NCBI GenBank assembly: GCA_002238415.1
Contig: MPMI01000023.1
Span: forward strand, 29,346 to 93,345
DNA length: 64,000 bases
Reading direction: 5' to 3'
Source of the DNA: Desulfurellaceae bacterium bin18
GTDB taxonomy: Bacteria; Desulfobacterota; Binatia; Bin18
In this document: positions 52,036 to 59,815 of the stretch, one piece after another
Position numbering within the stretch: position 1 is the stretch's first letter
How the letters are laid out: each line of letters begins with the position of its first letter
Notes under the pieces: generated by a model
Told to the model about the DNA's origin: nothing
Databases searched by the model: none
The model's input: only the letters and a program-made list of their open reading frames with translations
Made by a program: the position numbers and the translations under genes

Positions 52036-52666
52036 GAGCTCTCCTCCCCAGGCGGACTGCTTCGAGGACACGGTCTGAGCTGATCGTTGTGGCCGCCTCG
52101 ATCCGCTCAAGCTTGGTATGAAAATAGTTATAGAAGACCACCGCAACGATCCCGACTGCGAGACCAAGAGCCGTTGCAACCAGGGCCTCAGAAATACCAC
52201 CGGCAACCACGGCAAAACCACCACTGCCCTCAACCGCCATATTTGTGAAGGATTTGATAATCCCGATGACAGTGCCGAGCAGCCCAATGAAGGGCGCACT
52301 CACGCCGACTGTTCCCAGGACCCAGATGCTGCCTTTGAGCGCCTCGATTTCCTCGAAGCGGCGGTCTTCAATGATTTCAGACAAATACTCGAGCGATTCG
52401 CCCTCTTGTTGAGCAAGGACATCACGAAATATCCGGCCCGCCGGTTTATTCGCCTGCTCCTCGGCGGAGGTGATCGCTGCTTGAAAATCACCCTTCTGTA
52501 AGACGCCAACCAGACCGCCGGCAATCTGCAAGGTCCCCCCAATCAATCCGCGCAGGGCAACTATCCGTTCAAAGATGATAGTGATGACAACCACCGACAT
52601 TATGATCAGGGGATAGGTGATATACCACCCCTGCTGGATCATATCGAGAACACTTAAACCTTCCAT
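52022..52666 (-). CDS. ExbB/TolQ-family proton channel (second pair)
   Basis: A 214-residue membrane protein with GVSAPFIGLLGTVIGIIKSF and GGISEALVATALGLAVGIVAVVFYNYF, the ExbB/TolQ signatures. It starts 41 bases after the PadR gene with AGAGGAGGGTTCAG before the ATG, so PadR probably controls it. It works with the overlapping ExbD gene. Confidence 0.93.
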   Translation of the reverse strand: MEGLSVLDMIQQGWYITYPLIIMSVVVITIIFERIVALRGLIGGTLQIAGGLVGVLQKGDFQAAITSAEEQANKPAGRIFRDVLAQQEGESLEYLSEIIEDRRFEEIEALKGSIWVLGTVGVSAPFIGLLGTVIGIIKSFTNMAVEGSGGFAVVAGGISEALVATALGLAVGIVAVVFYNYFHTKLERIEAATTISSDRVLEAVRLGRRAHGND

Positions 52667-52707
52667 TCTGAACCCTCCTCTTGTGTGGGATGTCTCTACG
52701 TTTTTTC

Positions 52708-53310
52708 CTATATCGCTTCTCTCTCCGAAGAAGAGACGCCGGTTGGTCCATCGGCCTTCAATCCTTGACCATTCTGTCCATCGATCGTGGCCAGGAATTC
52801 CTCAAGCCAATAAATTTCCCCTTTCAAATACGCCAATCCATGCGTAATAATCTGGGCTTGTGGGAGTGTTACACCCTGCTCATTCCAGTATGCCTGCTGC
52901 TCAGTGACCCAGGCCAGACGGCTGTGGGTCCACTCAAGTTGACTCTGGAGTGCCTCACGCAGCTCTGAGTTGTCAAGCAGATGACTAAAGGCGAGGGCGG
53001 CGTTCAAGGGGTCAAAGACTTTGGTTCGCTCCTTGGTGTCGAACAGTTGACGGCGCAACTCAACCTGTAAATAGTCGTGGCCGGCCGGCGTGATTTGGTA
53101 GACCTGCCGGGCCGGATAATTGCCCTTTTGCTCGACTTTGGTCTTTTCCACATAGCCGGCCTGTTCAAGCTGCCCGAGGTTATAGTAGAGCGAGCCACCA
53201 CTCAGGTTGATATACTTGGCGTACAGCCGGTGCTCGACTTCCTGCCGTAGTTCATAACCATGAAACGGCTTCTCGGATAACAGCCCTAAAATGACGAGTT
53301 GAACGCTAAT
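52708..53310 (-). CDS. PadR-family transcriptional regulator with apparent ATT start
   Basis: A 200-residue regulator. The winged helix is clear: QLVILGLLSEKPFHGYELRQ, SGGSLYYNLGQLEQAGYVEK, YQITPAGHDYL, then a helical dimerisation tail. The frame upstream has no ATG, GTG or TTG between the in-frame TAA and the domain. The only good start is ATT at 53308-53310, preceded by CTGGGGGTG, which places the usual few residues before the domain. The GTG at 53151 would lose the DNA-binding helices. First gene of the ExbBD-VWA-TPR operon. Confidence 0.8.
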   Translation of the reverse strand: MSVQLVILGLLSEKPFHGYELRQEVEHRLYAKYINLSGGSLYYNLGQLEQAGYVEKTKVEQKGNYPARQVYQITPAGHDYLQVELRRQLFDTKERTKVFDPLNAALAFSHLLDNSELREALQSQLEWTHSRLAWVTEQQAYWNEQGVTLPQAQIITHGLAYLKGEIYWLEEFLATIDGQNGQGLKADGPTGVSSSEREAI

Positions 53311-53444
53311 GTCGCACCCCCAGAAACTAATTTAATCAGACTAGTTAAAAGAAGTAGGGGTTCAAGTCAAGAGGTTTGTTATTCTTTTTTTCGATGATGA
53401 AAAATTCTTGTCTTTAATAAAAAGTCGAGTTGACTCCTTCAGGA

Positions 53445-54137
53445 TCAATCAGCATCAATAATGCCACGCCCTCGCAACAAATTGAGAATAATATCCAAGC
53501 TGTGCTCGCGCAGATGAATTTTGAGCTGATCGTAGAGGGTAAAATTGGCCAGGCGAAGAAAGGGGCGGCCGTGAACAAAGTCAATAATGTTGATACAGCC
53601 GAAGTCCTGCTCGATATTAAAAATCCTCCCCTGTGTGACCCCTGTGGCATGAGCCAGAAAAGCGTTGTTCACGCCCCCATGCGCGACCAGGAGAACGGTC
53701 TGCCAATCATCTTTGGCCAAGAGGGTCTGTAGGAGTCGCCCGGCACGGGCATAGACCTGGCGGAAACTCTCTCCGCCCAGGTAGGATTCGTCCCAGTCAG
53801 AATCCGTATTTTTAAAGAACTCCTGAATCTCCTTGAATATGTCGGTCAGGCTTTTTTGGGCCAGGACCGTATCACTCGGGATGATCTCGCTCAGCTCCGG
53901 CGCCACCTGAATGTCCAACTCTTTTTCTGTGGCGATGATCTGGGCGGTTTCATACGCCCGTTCAAGCGGACTGGCGTAAATCGCATCAAGCGGCACCCCC
54001 CGAAAGAGCAACGCGACCGCGGCGATCTGCTCTTGCCCGCGTTCGGTCAGTGCCCCGTTCCCCAGCGCCCCTTCGTTTGCCACCCGTTGATACAGGGTTT
54101 CCCCATGACGCATCAGGTAGATGCGGCGCCCGTCCAT
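53445..54137 (-). CDS. Histidine phosphatase family protein
   Basis: A 230-residue phosphoglycerate-mutase-like phosphatase. The catalytic RHG motif is in IYLMRHGETLY (H10), with IYASPLERAYETAQII, the proton donor E around PELSEI, and the second His in LLVAHGGVNNAFL. The start with a GAGAGG site at 54137 is preferred over 54185. Substrate unknown. It lies next to, and just after, the enoyl-CoA hydratase gene on the same strand. Confidence 0.9.
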   Translation of the reverse strand: MDGRRIYLMRHGETLYQRVANEGALGNGALTERGQEQIAAVALLFRGVPLDAIYASPLERAYETAQIIATEKELDIQVAPELSEIIPSDTVLAQKSLTDIFKEIQEFFKNTDSDWDESYLGGESFRQVYARAGRLLQTLLAKDDWQTVLLVAHGGVNNAFLAHATGVTQGRIFNIEQDFGCINIIDFVHGRPFLRLANFTLYDQLKIHLREHSLDIILNLLRGRGIIDAD

Positions 54138-54153
54138 CAGTCCTCTCTCCATG

Positions 54154-54969
54154 TTATTTCTTGGCAAACGGCTTATCGCGATCACGCAGGGCTTCCTTGA
54201 GCCCGCGTTCCATCATTTTCTTGACCTCATTTTTGACCGTTCTGGTCTGGTGGGCAATCACGTCAAATTCCGTTGCCGACTGTTCAGCCGCATACAGGCC
54301 CATGGCTTCGAAAAAGCGATTGGTCGCCGCCTTATGGAGCGTCAGCAGGTCAACCGGAACCGCGGCAACGCGGCGGGCGTAACGCAGTACCTCGTCCTCC
54401 AGTTGCTGTTTTGGGTAGACGTTGTTAATCAGGCCGTTTTCCAGCGCCTCAGTTGCGGTCATGGAATCTCCGGTAAAGAGGAACTCTTTGGTCTTGCGCA
54501 TCCCCATCAGATAAGGCCACATGGCCAGCGACGGGAGTACCCCGAGCGAACGTCCGGCCGGGTGGCCGAACTGGGCATCGTCGGCCGCAAAGACCAGGTC
54601 ACAATGTCCGACAAACTCTGTCGCTCCGGCCAAACAATAACCGTGGACCTGCGCAATGGTTGGTTTGGGCAGGTTCCACAGACGCTGCCAGCGGGCGACG
54701 AGCTTGCGCAATCCCCAGCGGTCACTGGTGACACTAAAGCCTCCCCCCGGCCCTGAAACCGGCTGGAGATCATAGCCTGCGCAGAAGGCCCGCCCGGCCC
54801 CACGAATAATCAGGACACTGGCATCATTGTCCGCTTCAAACTCGTCCAGGGCGGTGTCCAACTCGGACAAGAGTTGGCAGCTCATCGCGTTCAGTTTCTC
54901 CGGGCGATTCAGCGTCACACGGACAATTTTGTCTTCAACCTGCTCGTAGATAATGGCCTCGTATCCCAT
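54154..54969 (-). CDS. Enoyl-CoA hydratase/isomerase family protein
   Basis: A 271-residue crotonase-fold enzyme. Oxyanion-hole segments RPEKLNAMSCQLLSEL and GAGRAFCAGYDLQPV, then QVHGYCLAGATEFVGHCDLVFAADDAQFGHP. Position-equivalent residues do not show the two catalytic Glu of classical hydratases with certainty, so isomerase, thioesterase or hydratase activity remain open. GGAAAGGAGAG precedes the ATG at 54969. Fits the CoA-ester theme of the window. Confidence 0.88.
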   Translation of the reverse strand: MGYEAIIYEQVEDKIVRVTLNRPEKLNAMSCQLLSELDTALDEFEADNDASVLIIRGAGRAFCAGYDLQPVSGPGGGFSVTSDRWGLRKLVARWQRLWNLPKPTIAQVHGYCLAGATEFVGHCDLVFAADDAQFGHPAGRSLGVLPSLAMWPYLMGMRKTKEFLFTGDSMTATEALENGLINNVYPKQQLEDEVLRYARRVAAVPVDLLTLHKAATNRFFEAMGLYAAEQSATEFDVIAHQTRTVKNEVKKMMERGLKEALRDRDKPFAKK

Positions 54970-55173
54970 AGTGGGCTCTCCTTTCCCTGCTGGCTGCTGG
55001 TAGAGAGAATAGAACGTCTGGCTTACCACAGGCGACCATGAGTGCATAGAGACAAATGGCTGGTCAGCTTCACCCGCCAGCAATCATCCTTGTTCCGTAT
55101 TCTTCTTCTGCGTACAGTCGCAGTACAGATGCGAGCGTAATCGTGTTCTGTTGTTCCGCAGCCGGAGGTCCCC

Positions 55174-56250
55174 ATGTCAACGGATGTAACCGCACTCCTC
55201 ACCAGCGCTGTCCGATCAGGCGCTTCTGACATCCATCTCAGCAGTGGAGCACCACCCATGATTCGGCTCGACGGGGTCATGAAACGGCTTGATCAGACCC
55301 CGCTGTCCCGGGATGAGGTCCATACCCTGGTGTACGACATTATGGATGAGGAGCAGCGGAAGATGTTTGAGGAGAGTCTCGAACTCGACCTCTCCTGTGA
55401 CCTGGGGGAGGTAGGGCGCTTTCGGGTGAATGTCTTTATGCAGCAACGTGGTGAGGGTGCGGTGTTGCGGGCCATTCCAACGGTGATTGCCTCGTTCGAG
55501 GAACTCGGGCTGCCGCCGATTCTCAGCCAACTGTGTACGCGGAGAAAAGGGCTGGTCCTGGTGACCGGTCCAAGCGGCTGTGGAAAATCGACCACCCTGG
55601 CCGCCATGGTCAACCACCTCAACGAGACGGTTGCAGGTCATATCGTCACGATCGAAGACCCCATCGAATTCACCCATCAGTCCAGGAAATGCCTCGTCAG
55701 CCAGCGTGAACTCGGTGTCCATACCCATTCGTTTGCCAAGGCGCTGCGGGCGGTATTACGCGAAGACCCCGACATTATTCTGGTTGGTGAAATGCGCGAC
55801 CTGGAAAGCATTCAACTCGCTCTCACGGCCGCAGAGACCGGCCACCTCGTTTTGAGTACCTTACACGCGCCCGGCGCGGCACAGACCGTTGACCGGATCA
55901 TTGACGTCTTCCCTGCCGCCCAACAGGCTCAGATTCGGACCCAGTTCGCCGACTCGATTGAAGCCATCATCACCCAGACTTTGTGTCAAAAGAAAGGTGG
56001 GGGGCGAGTCGCGGCCTTGGAAATTCTGGTGGGTACCCCGGCAGTCCGCACGCTGATCCGCGAAGGCAAGGGACACCAAATTCTCTCAGCCCTCCAGGTC
56101 GGCCAAAAGGATGGGATGCAGACCATGGACAGGGCGCTTGTTGACCTCGCTACGCGAGGGCTTATTACGCAGCAAGAGGCCCAAGCCAAGAGCCCGACCC
56201 CGAACCTCTTTGGGCAGGTTGGTCGGGCACTCCTACGCGCGCCGGGCTAA
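55174..56250 (+). CDS. pilT: Type IV pilus retraction ATPase PilT
   Basis: A 358-residue secretion-superfamily ATPase. N-terminal ASDIHLSSGAPPMIRLDG, Walker A TGPSGCGKST (131-140), the Asp box IVTIEDPIEF, Walker B DIILVGEMRDLESI, and the His box THLVLSTLHAP-like segment (TGHLVLSTLHAPGAAQTVDR). These distinguish PilT from PilB and GspE. It drives pilus retraction for twitching. No other pil gene is adjacent. Confidence 0.93.
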   Translation: MSTDVTALLTSAVRSGASDIHLSSGAPPMIRLDGVMKRLDQTPLSRDEVHTLVYDIMDEEQRKMFEESLELDLSCDLGEVGRFRVNVFMQQRGEGAVLRAIPTVIASFEELGLPPILSQLCTRRKGLVLVTGPSGCGKSTTLAAMVNHLNETVAGHIVTIEDPIEFTHQSRKCLVSQRELGVHTHSFAKALRAVLREDPDIILVGEMRDLESIQLALTAAETGHLVLSTLHAPGAAQTVDRIIDVFPAAQQAQIRTQFADSIEAIITQTLCQKKGGGRVAALEILVGTPAVRTLIREGKGHQILSALQVGQKDGMQTMDRALVDLATRGLITQQEAQAKSPTPNLFGQVGRALLRAPG

Positions 56251-56516
56251 GTATCACGCTGGGCTCGAAGTGGAAAACGATCGGGATGGCGAATGGTTTC
56301 CACCCCGAGATCAATGTCTAACTCGGGCCAATAAAAGTGACCGGGAGTTGGTTCCCTCACATTCAGGATTTTCCCCACGGCAACATCTTTGAACCATGGA
56401 AAATCCTCATAAGAGAGGAAAAATTCCTCTTCGCCGGCGAGTAGCCAGACGCCGTGTGCAGAGATACTCGTAATCTCAACTTCCGAAGTGCTCACGCCAA
56501 GCGGCTCGGAACTCAT
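56247..56516 (-). CDS. DUF2442 family protein
   Basis: An 89-residue protein: SISAHGVWLLAGEEEFFLSYEDFPWFKDVAVGKI and PGHFYWPELDIDLGVETI are the DUF2442 hallmarks. The family usually pairs with a DUF4160 protein, as here, and the pair is suspected, not proven, to be a toxin-antitoxin-like unit. It overlaps the DUF4160 gene by about 41 bases unless it starts at a later codon. Convergent with pilT, ends overlapping by four bases. Confidence 0.85.
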   Translation of the reverse strand: MSSEPLGVSTSEVEITSISAHGVWLLAGEEEFFLSYEDFPWFKDVAVGKILNVREPTPGHFYWPELDIDLGVETIRHPDRFPLRAQRDT

Positions 56517-56715
56517 TTTGACGCTCCTCTACAATCTCTTCTGCTTCCTTCAATTGGATACGTGACAATCCATAGTTCCTCGCGAGTTCAATCTCCGGTT
56601 CCAGCCAAAACTTGGCCTCACCTTCCGCGCGGATAACGTGAACATGTATCCGCGGCTCCTCTCGGGAGAAGAAAAAGAACCGGAACCCTCGTTCTCTGTG
56701 AATGGTGGGAGCCAT
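56476..56715 (-). CDS. DUF4160 family protein
   Basis: A 79-residue protein: MAPTIHRERGFRFFFFSREEPRIHVHVIRAEGEAKFWLEPE is the conserved DUF4160 core, followed by a helix (LSRIQLKEAEEIVEERQNEFR). It lies directly upstream of, and overlaps, the DUF2442 gene, the usual arrangement for this uncharacterised pair. Confidence 0.87.
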   Translation of the reverse strand: MAPTIHRERGFRFFFFSREEPRIHVHVIRAEGEAKFWLEPEIELARNYGLSRIQLKEAEEIVEERQNEFRAAWREHFGS

Positions 56716-56817
56716 CAGGAATTCTTTACAGGTTATACGAAATTTGTGATCGTCTCAGTAGGAATTTCAAAATCAATAAACTGCACCCGACTGGCTGCAC
56801 GGTATCAATCTCTCTTA

Positions 56818-57519
56818 TCACTGCCACACACCGTTTGGTGCCTGTATCACTGCCTGGGCGAGAGCCAGGTCGTCCGGCGTCGTGATCTTGAAATTGAGCG
56901 CGTCGCCGGGAACGAGGCGGACGGGCCGGCCCATTTGCTCAACCAGGGTGGCATCATCCGTTCCCGCGATACCCCGCTGCTGCGCCCAGCGGTGGGCTGC
57001 TCGGATCACTTCGACCCGGAATGTCTGGGGTGTTTGCGCCAGCCACAAATCATGCCGGGAGACCGTCTCACGGATCGTGTGCTGCGCGTCGGCGCGCTTA
57101 ATGGTGTCGCGGACCGGGGTTGCCACAACCGCGCTGCCCGTTGCGGCAGCCGCGTCAATACTGCGCTGAATTGCCTCAACGCTGATGAACGGCCGGGCCG
57201 CGTCATGAATCACCACAACCTCACACTGGGTCTCAAGCGCAGCCAAACCGTTCCGGACCGAATCCTGCCGTTCCGCCCCCCCGTGGATAACGGTAATCGG
57301 CTGTGGCCAGGGGCCGTGCGTGTGGAGTACCTCCTGGCAAAGAGTCTCGCGCTCGGCAGCAACCACCACAACTATGCGCCGGACCATCTCAATGGGGGTA
57401 AAACGCCGCAGGGTATGCACGAGAATCGGTCTGCCGGCAACAGACAGAAAAGGTTTCGGCAACCCGCTTTGCAGCCGCGTGCCTTTTCCCGCGGCGACAA
57501 TGACAACATTGACGTGCAT
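56818..57519 (-). CDS. ispD: 2-C-methyl-D-erythritol 4-phosphate cytidylyltransferase
   Basis: A 233-residue nucleotidyltransferase of the non-mevalonate isoprenoid pathway. VIVAAGKGTRLQSGLPKPFL (CTP-binding), VVIHDAARPFIS, and VVATPVRDTIKR with ETVSRHDLWLAQTPQTF are diagnostic, and GIAGTDDATLVEQMGRPV completes the set. ispF, often fused or adjacent, is not here. Downstream of the deazaflavin-reductase-like gene on the same strand. Confidence 0.95.
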   Translation of the reverse strand: MHVNVVIVAAGKGTRLQSGLPKPFLSVAGRPILVHTLRRFTPIEMVRRIVVVVAAERETLCQEVLHTHGPWPQPITVIHGGAERQDSVRNGLAALETQCEVVVIHDAARPFISVEAIQRSIDAAAATGSAVVATPVRDTIKRADAQHTIRETVSRHDLWLAQTPQTFRVEVIRAAHRWAQQRGIAGTDDATLVEQMGRPVRLVPGDALNFKITTPDDLALAQAVIQAPNGVWQ

Positions 57520-57526
57520 GCGCTGC

Positions 57527-58063
57527 CTACTCCGGTGGCACGGCTTCAGTCAGATGCTCAACCAGAATGACCTCGCCATGCCCGATTGAGGACCCGACAA
57601 ATCCGGCAGCACGTGCGAGAGCATATTTTGAGCGAAATAAGTCGTGGACTTTTTCGCTTTCAGCCGTGTCTGTCACGAACTGCGCCTTTCCGGTGAGGGT
57701 GAGTTGACCGATTTTCAATTGCATCTGTGGATTTTTTTGCAGGTTGCGACACCAATGGGTTTTCCCGTCCTTTCCGGATTGGATATACAACGCACCCTGG
57801 TCGTAGATAAACCAAATCGGTGTCGTACGGGGCTTGCCACTCTTGCGTCCTATGGTTGTGATTTCGAGCGTTGACTCGTTGGCGACCTGGGCCAGGGCGT
57901 CCTGAAGTCTGCTCTCCTGGGCATGGCTGGACGTTCCTATGAACATGCTCACAAAAAGGAGCATGAGCCCGGTCCGGTGACGTTTCCGTACTGTAAAGAG
58001 GAAACGTGTCGGCTTCTGTCTGTCTGTTGGAGGACGCGTTTCCTCTCTGTCACATTGTGTCAT
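57527..58063 (-). CDS. Deazaflavin/F420-type nitroreductase-family protein with palindromic element in its leader
   Basis: A 178-residue protein. The C-terminal part (LEITTIGRKSGKPRTTPIWFIYDQGALYIQS and GKTHWCRNLQKNPQMQLKIG) matches the split-barrel DUF385/Ddn-like family that binds F420 or flavin. The N-terminus holds a membrane or signal helix (GLMLLFVSMFIGTSSHA). Codons 6-23 are palindrome copy 7. The ATG at 58063 has GGGAGAGG; starting at M36 (57964) would skip the element but has no ribosome site. Confidence 0.8.
   Translation of the reverse strand: MTQCDREETRPPTDRQKPTRFLFTVRKRHRTGLMLLFVSMFIGTSSHAQESRLQDALAQVANESTLEITTIGRKSGKPRTTPIWFIYDQGALYIQSGKDGKTHWCRNLQKNPQMQLKIGQLTLTGKAQFVTDTAESEKVHDLFRSKYALARAAGFVGSSIGHGEVILVEHLTEAVPPE
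57995..58048. repeat. 54-bp palindromic element, copy 7, in a signal-peptide region
   Basis: Arms AAAGAGGAAACGTGTCG and GGACGCGTTTCCTCTCT with three mismatches, loop GCTTCTGTCTGTCTGTTGGA; exactly 54 bp. It is read on the minus strand as REETRPPTDRQKPTRFLF in the N-terminal extension of the reductase-like protein. The most diverged full copy. Confidence 0.85.
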
Positions 58064-58166
58064 GTTCACCTCTCCCTCTACTATACAACAACACGATCTA
58101 TAGTTTCTCAGCGCAAGGATCTATGGTAGCGTATCTGTATCCTGGACTGATGAGGAGGAAGCCGCG

Positions 58167-58505
58167 ATGGCCACCCAGTACCATTTCCGTGTCGCGAACG
58201 AAAGCATTGAGGTGCAGACGGGCACCCACGCGTCCCCGAACATTACCATCACCATGAAGGCGAGTGATTACCTGGATATGGTCAACGGCAAACTCAACGG
58301 CCAAATGGCCTTCATGACCGGCAAGCTGAAAATTGCCGGAGATATGGGCTTGGCGCTCAAGCTCCAAAACCTCTTTTCGCCGCCGGAGGCCGACAGCCCG
58401 CCGATGGAAACCGTACAGCAAGTCATTGACGGCACGCCGGAGGGGTTCAACGCTGAGGCGGCCAAGGGCATGGACGCCGTCTTTCAGTTTGATCTGACTG
58501 ACTGA
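58167..58505 (+). CDS. SCP2 sterol-binding domain protein
   Basis: A 112-residue single-domain lipid carrier: [59 protein letters not shown] (the SCP2 helix-strand ending). Such proteins bind fatty acyl chains or sterols and stimulate acyl-CoA enzymes. A GAGGAGGAAGCCGCG site precedes the ATG. Divergent from the reductase-like gene. Confidence 0.9.
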   Translation: MATQYHFRVANESIEVQTGTHASPNITITMKASDYLDMVNGKLNGQMAFMTGKLKIAGDMGLALKLQNLFSPPEADSPPMETVQQVIDGTPEGFNAEAAKGMDAVFQFDLTD

Positions 58506-58617
58506 ATACTCAGATTTTTCACATTCAGGGAGGAGAGACTCTTCTCTCTGGGCTTCCCATCGTTTCACCAGCATGCCCCGTTGCTGGTAACGGCTGTATG
58601 CTCCCGTAGGAACCCGC

Positions 58618-59799
58618 ATGTCAAAACGGACTGTTATCGGCCTGATGTCCGGCACGTCTCATGATGGGATTGATGCCGTGCTGGTTGATATTGCCCGCGT
58701 GCGGGGTCGCTTCCGTATTCAACAACGGGCCTTCCGCTCATTCCCGTACTCCCGACCGGTGAGAGCCCGTCTCTTGAGGGTCAGTCAGGGAGCCCGGATT
58801 GATGCCGGTGAGGTCTCACAAGTCAATGTGCTCCTCGGCGAGTTGTTTGCCCGGGCGGTGCGCAAGCTGTGCGAACGCGCAGCCGTCTCCTGGGAGCAGG
58901 TCGATGCCATCGGCTCCCACGGACATACTGTTTATCACAATCCCCACCAGCGACCCGGACCAGGCTCAACCCTCCAGATCGGAGAACCTGCCGTCATTGC
59001 GCAGCGGACTGGCATTACGACGATAGCCGACTTTCGGCCGGCAGACGTGGCGCTGGGCGGAGAGGGGGCGCCGCTCGTTCCCTATGTGCATGCGTTTCTG
59101 TTTCAACAGCCCAGCCGTGCGGTCGCCGTGCATAATATCGGCGGGATTGCCAACCTCACCTACCTGCCGCCCCGTTCCGCAAAACAAGATCTGCTGGCCT
59201 TTGATACCGGCCCTGGGAATATGTTGATCGACACTGTTGTCCATACGGTTACTCAGGGCAAGCAGTGGTACGACCGGAACGGCCGGATGGCCAAAGCCGG
59301 GAGCGTGCACGCACGTTTCCGGGATGAACTGCTCCGGCATCGGTATTTTGCCCGGCGTCCGCCCAAGTCGACCGGCAGGGAAGAATTCGGTGCGCCGTTT
59401 GCCGAGCGGTTTCTCAAACGCGCGGCCCAACTCAAGCTATCCCCCAACGACCAGGTGGCGACGGCAAGCGCCGTCACCACCACGAGCATGGCTCGCGCGT
59501 ATCACGACTTTATCCTGCCGCACGGCCCGCTCGCTGAGGTCTACCTCACCGGTGGTGGAGCACTCAACCCGACTCTGCGAGCGCAATTCGCTCAGGCCCT
59601 GCCGGCTGTCCGCGTCCGACTGCTTGAAGAGACCGGCTATGAGAGCCAGTCGTTGGAGGCCTTGGCGTTTGCCGTTCTCGCCTATGCGACCGTGTACGGC
59701 CTGCCCTCGAACGTGCCGAGTGCAACCGGCGCGCGGCTGCCGGCTGTTCTTGGAAAAATCATTCCTGGTAAGAACTACCGTGATGTGCGGTTGCGCTAA
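58618..59799 (+). CDS. anmK: Anhydro-N-acetylmuramic acid kinase
   Basis: A 393-residue sugar kinase for peptidoglycan recycling. GLMSGTSHDGIDAVLVDI (phosphate-binding), DAIGSHGHTVYHNP, TIADFRPADVALGGEGAPLVP, NIGGIANLTYLP and TGPGNMLIDTVV are all family motifs, and VYLTGGGALNPTL closes the fold. The start directly follows the palindrome-free leader; CGTAGGAACCCGC is a weak ribosome site. Seventeen bases precede the dehydrogenase gene. Confidence 0.94.
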   Translation: MSKRTVIGLMSGTSHDGIDAVLVDIARVRGRFRIQQRAFRSFPYSRPVRARLLRVSQGARIDAGEVSQVNVLLGELFARAVRKLCERAAVSWEQVDAIGSHGHTVYHNPHQRPGPGSTLQIGEPAVIAQRTGITTIADFRPADVALGGEGAPLVPYVHAFLFQQPSRAVAVHNIGGIANLTYLPPRSAKQDLLAFDTGPGNMLIDTVVHTVTQGKQWYDRNGRMAKAGSVHARFRDELLRHRYFARRPPKSTGREEFGAPFAERFLKRAAQLKLSPNDQVATASAVTTTSMARAYHDFILPHGPLAEVYLTGGGALNPTLRAQFAQALPAVRVRLLEETGYESQSLEALAFAVLAYATVYGLPSNVPSATGARLPAVLGKIIPGKNYRDVRLR

Positions 59800-59815
59800 C
59801 AGAGAGGACAACAAT

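Noticed and set aside
59237..59815. N-terminal extension of the dehydrogenase giving a 550-residue protein
   Set aside because: The extra frame overlaps anmK and has Arg/Pro/Ser-rich shadow composition; the family start is at 59816.
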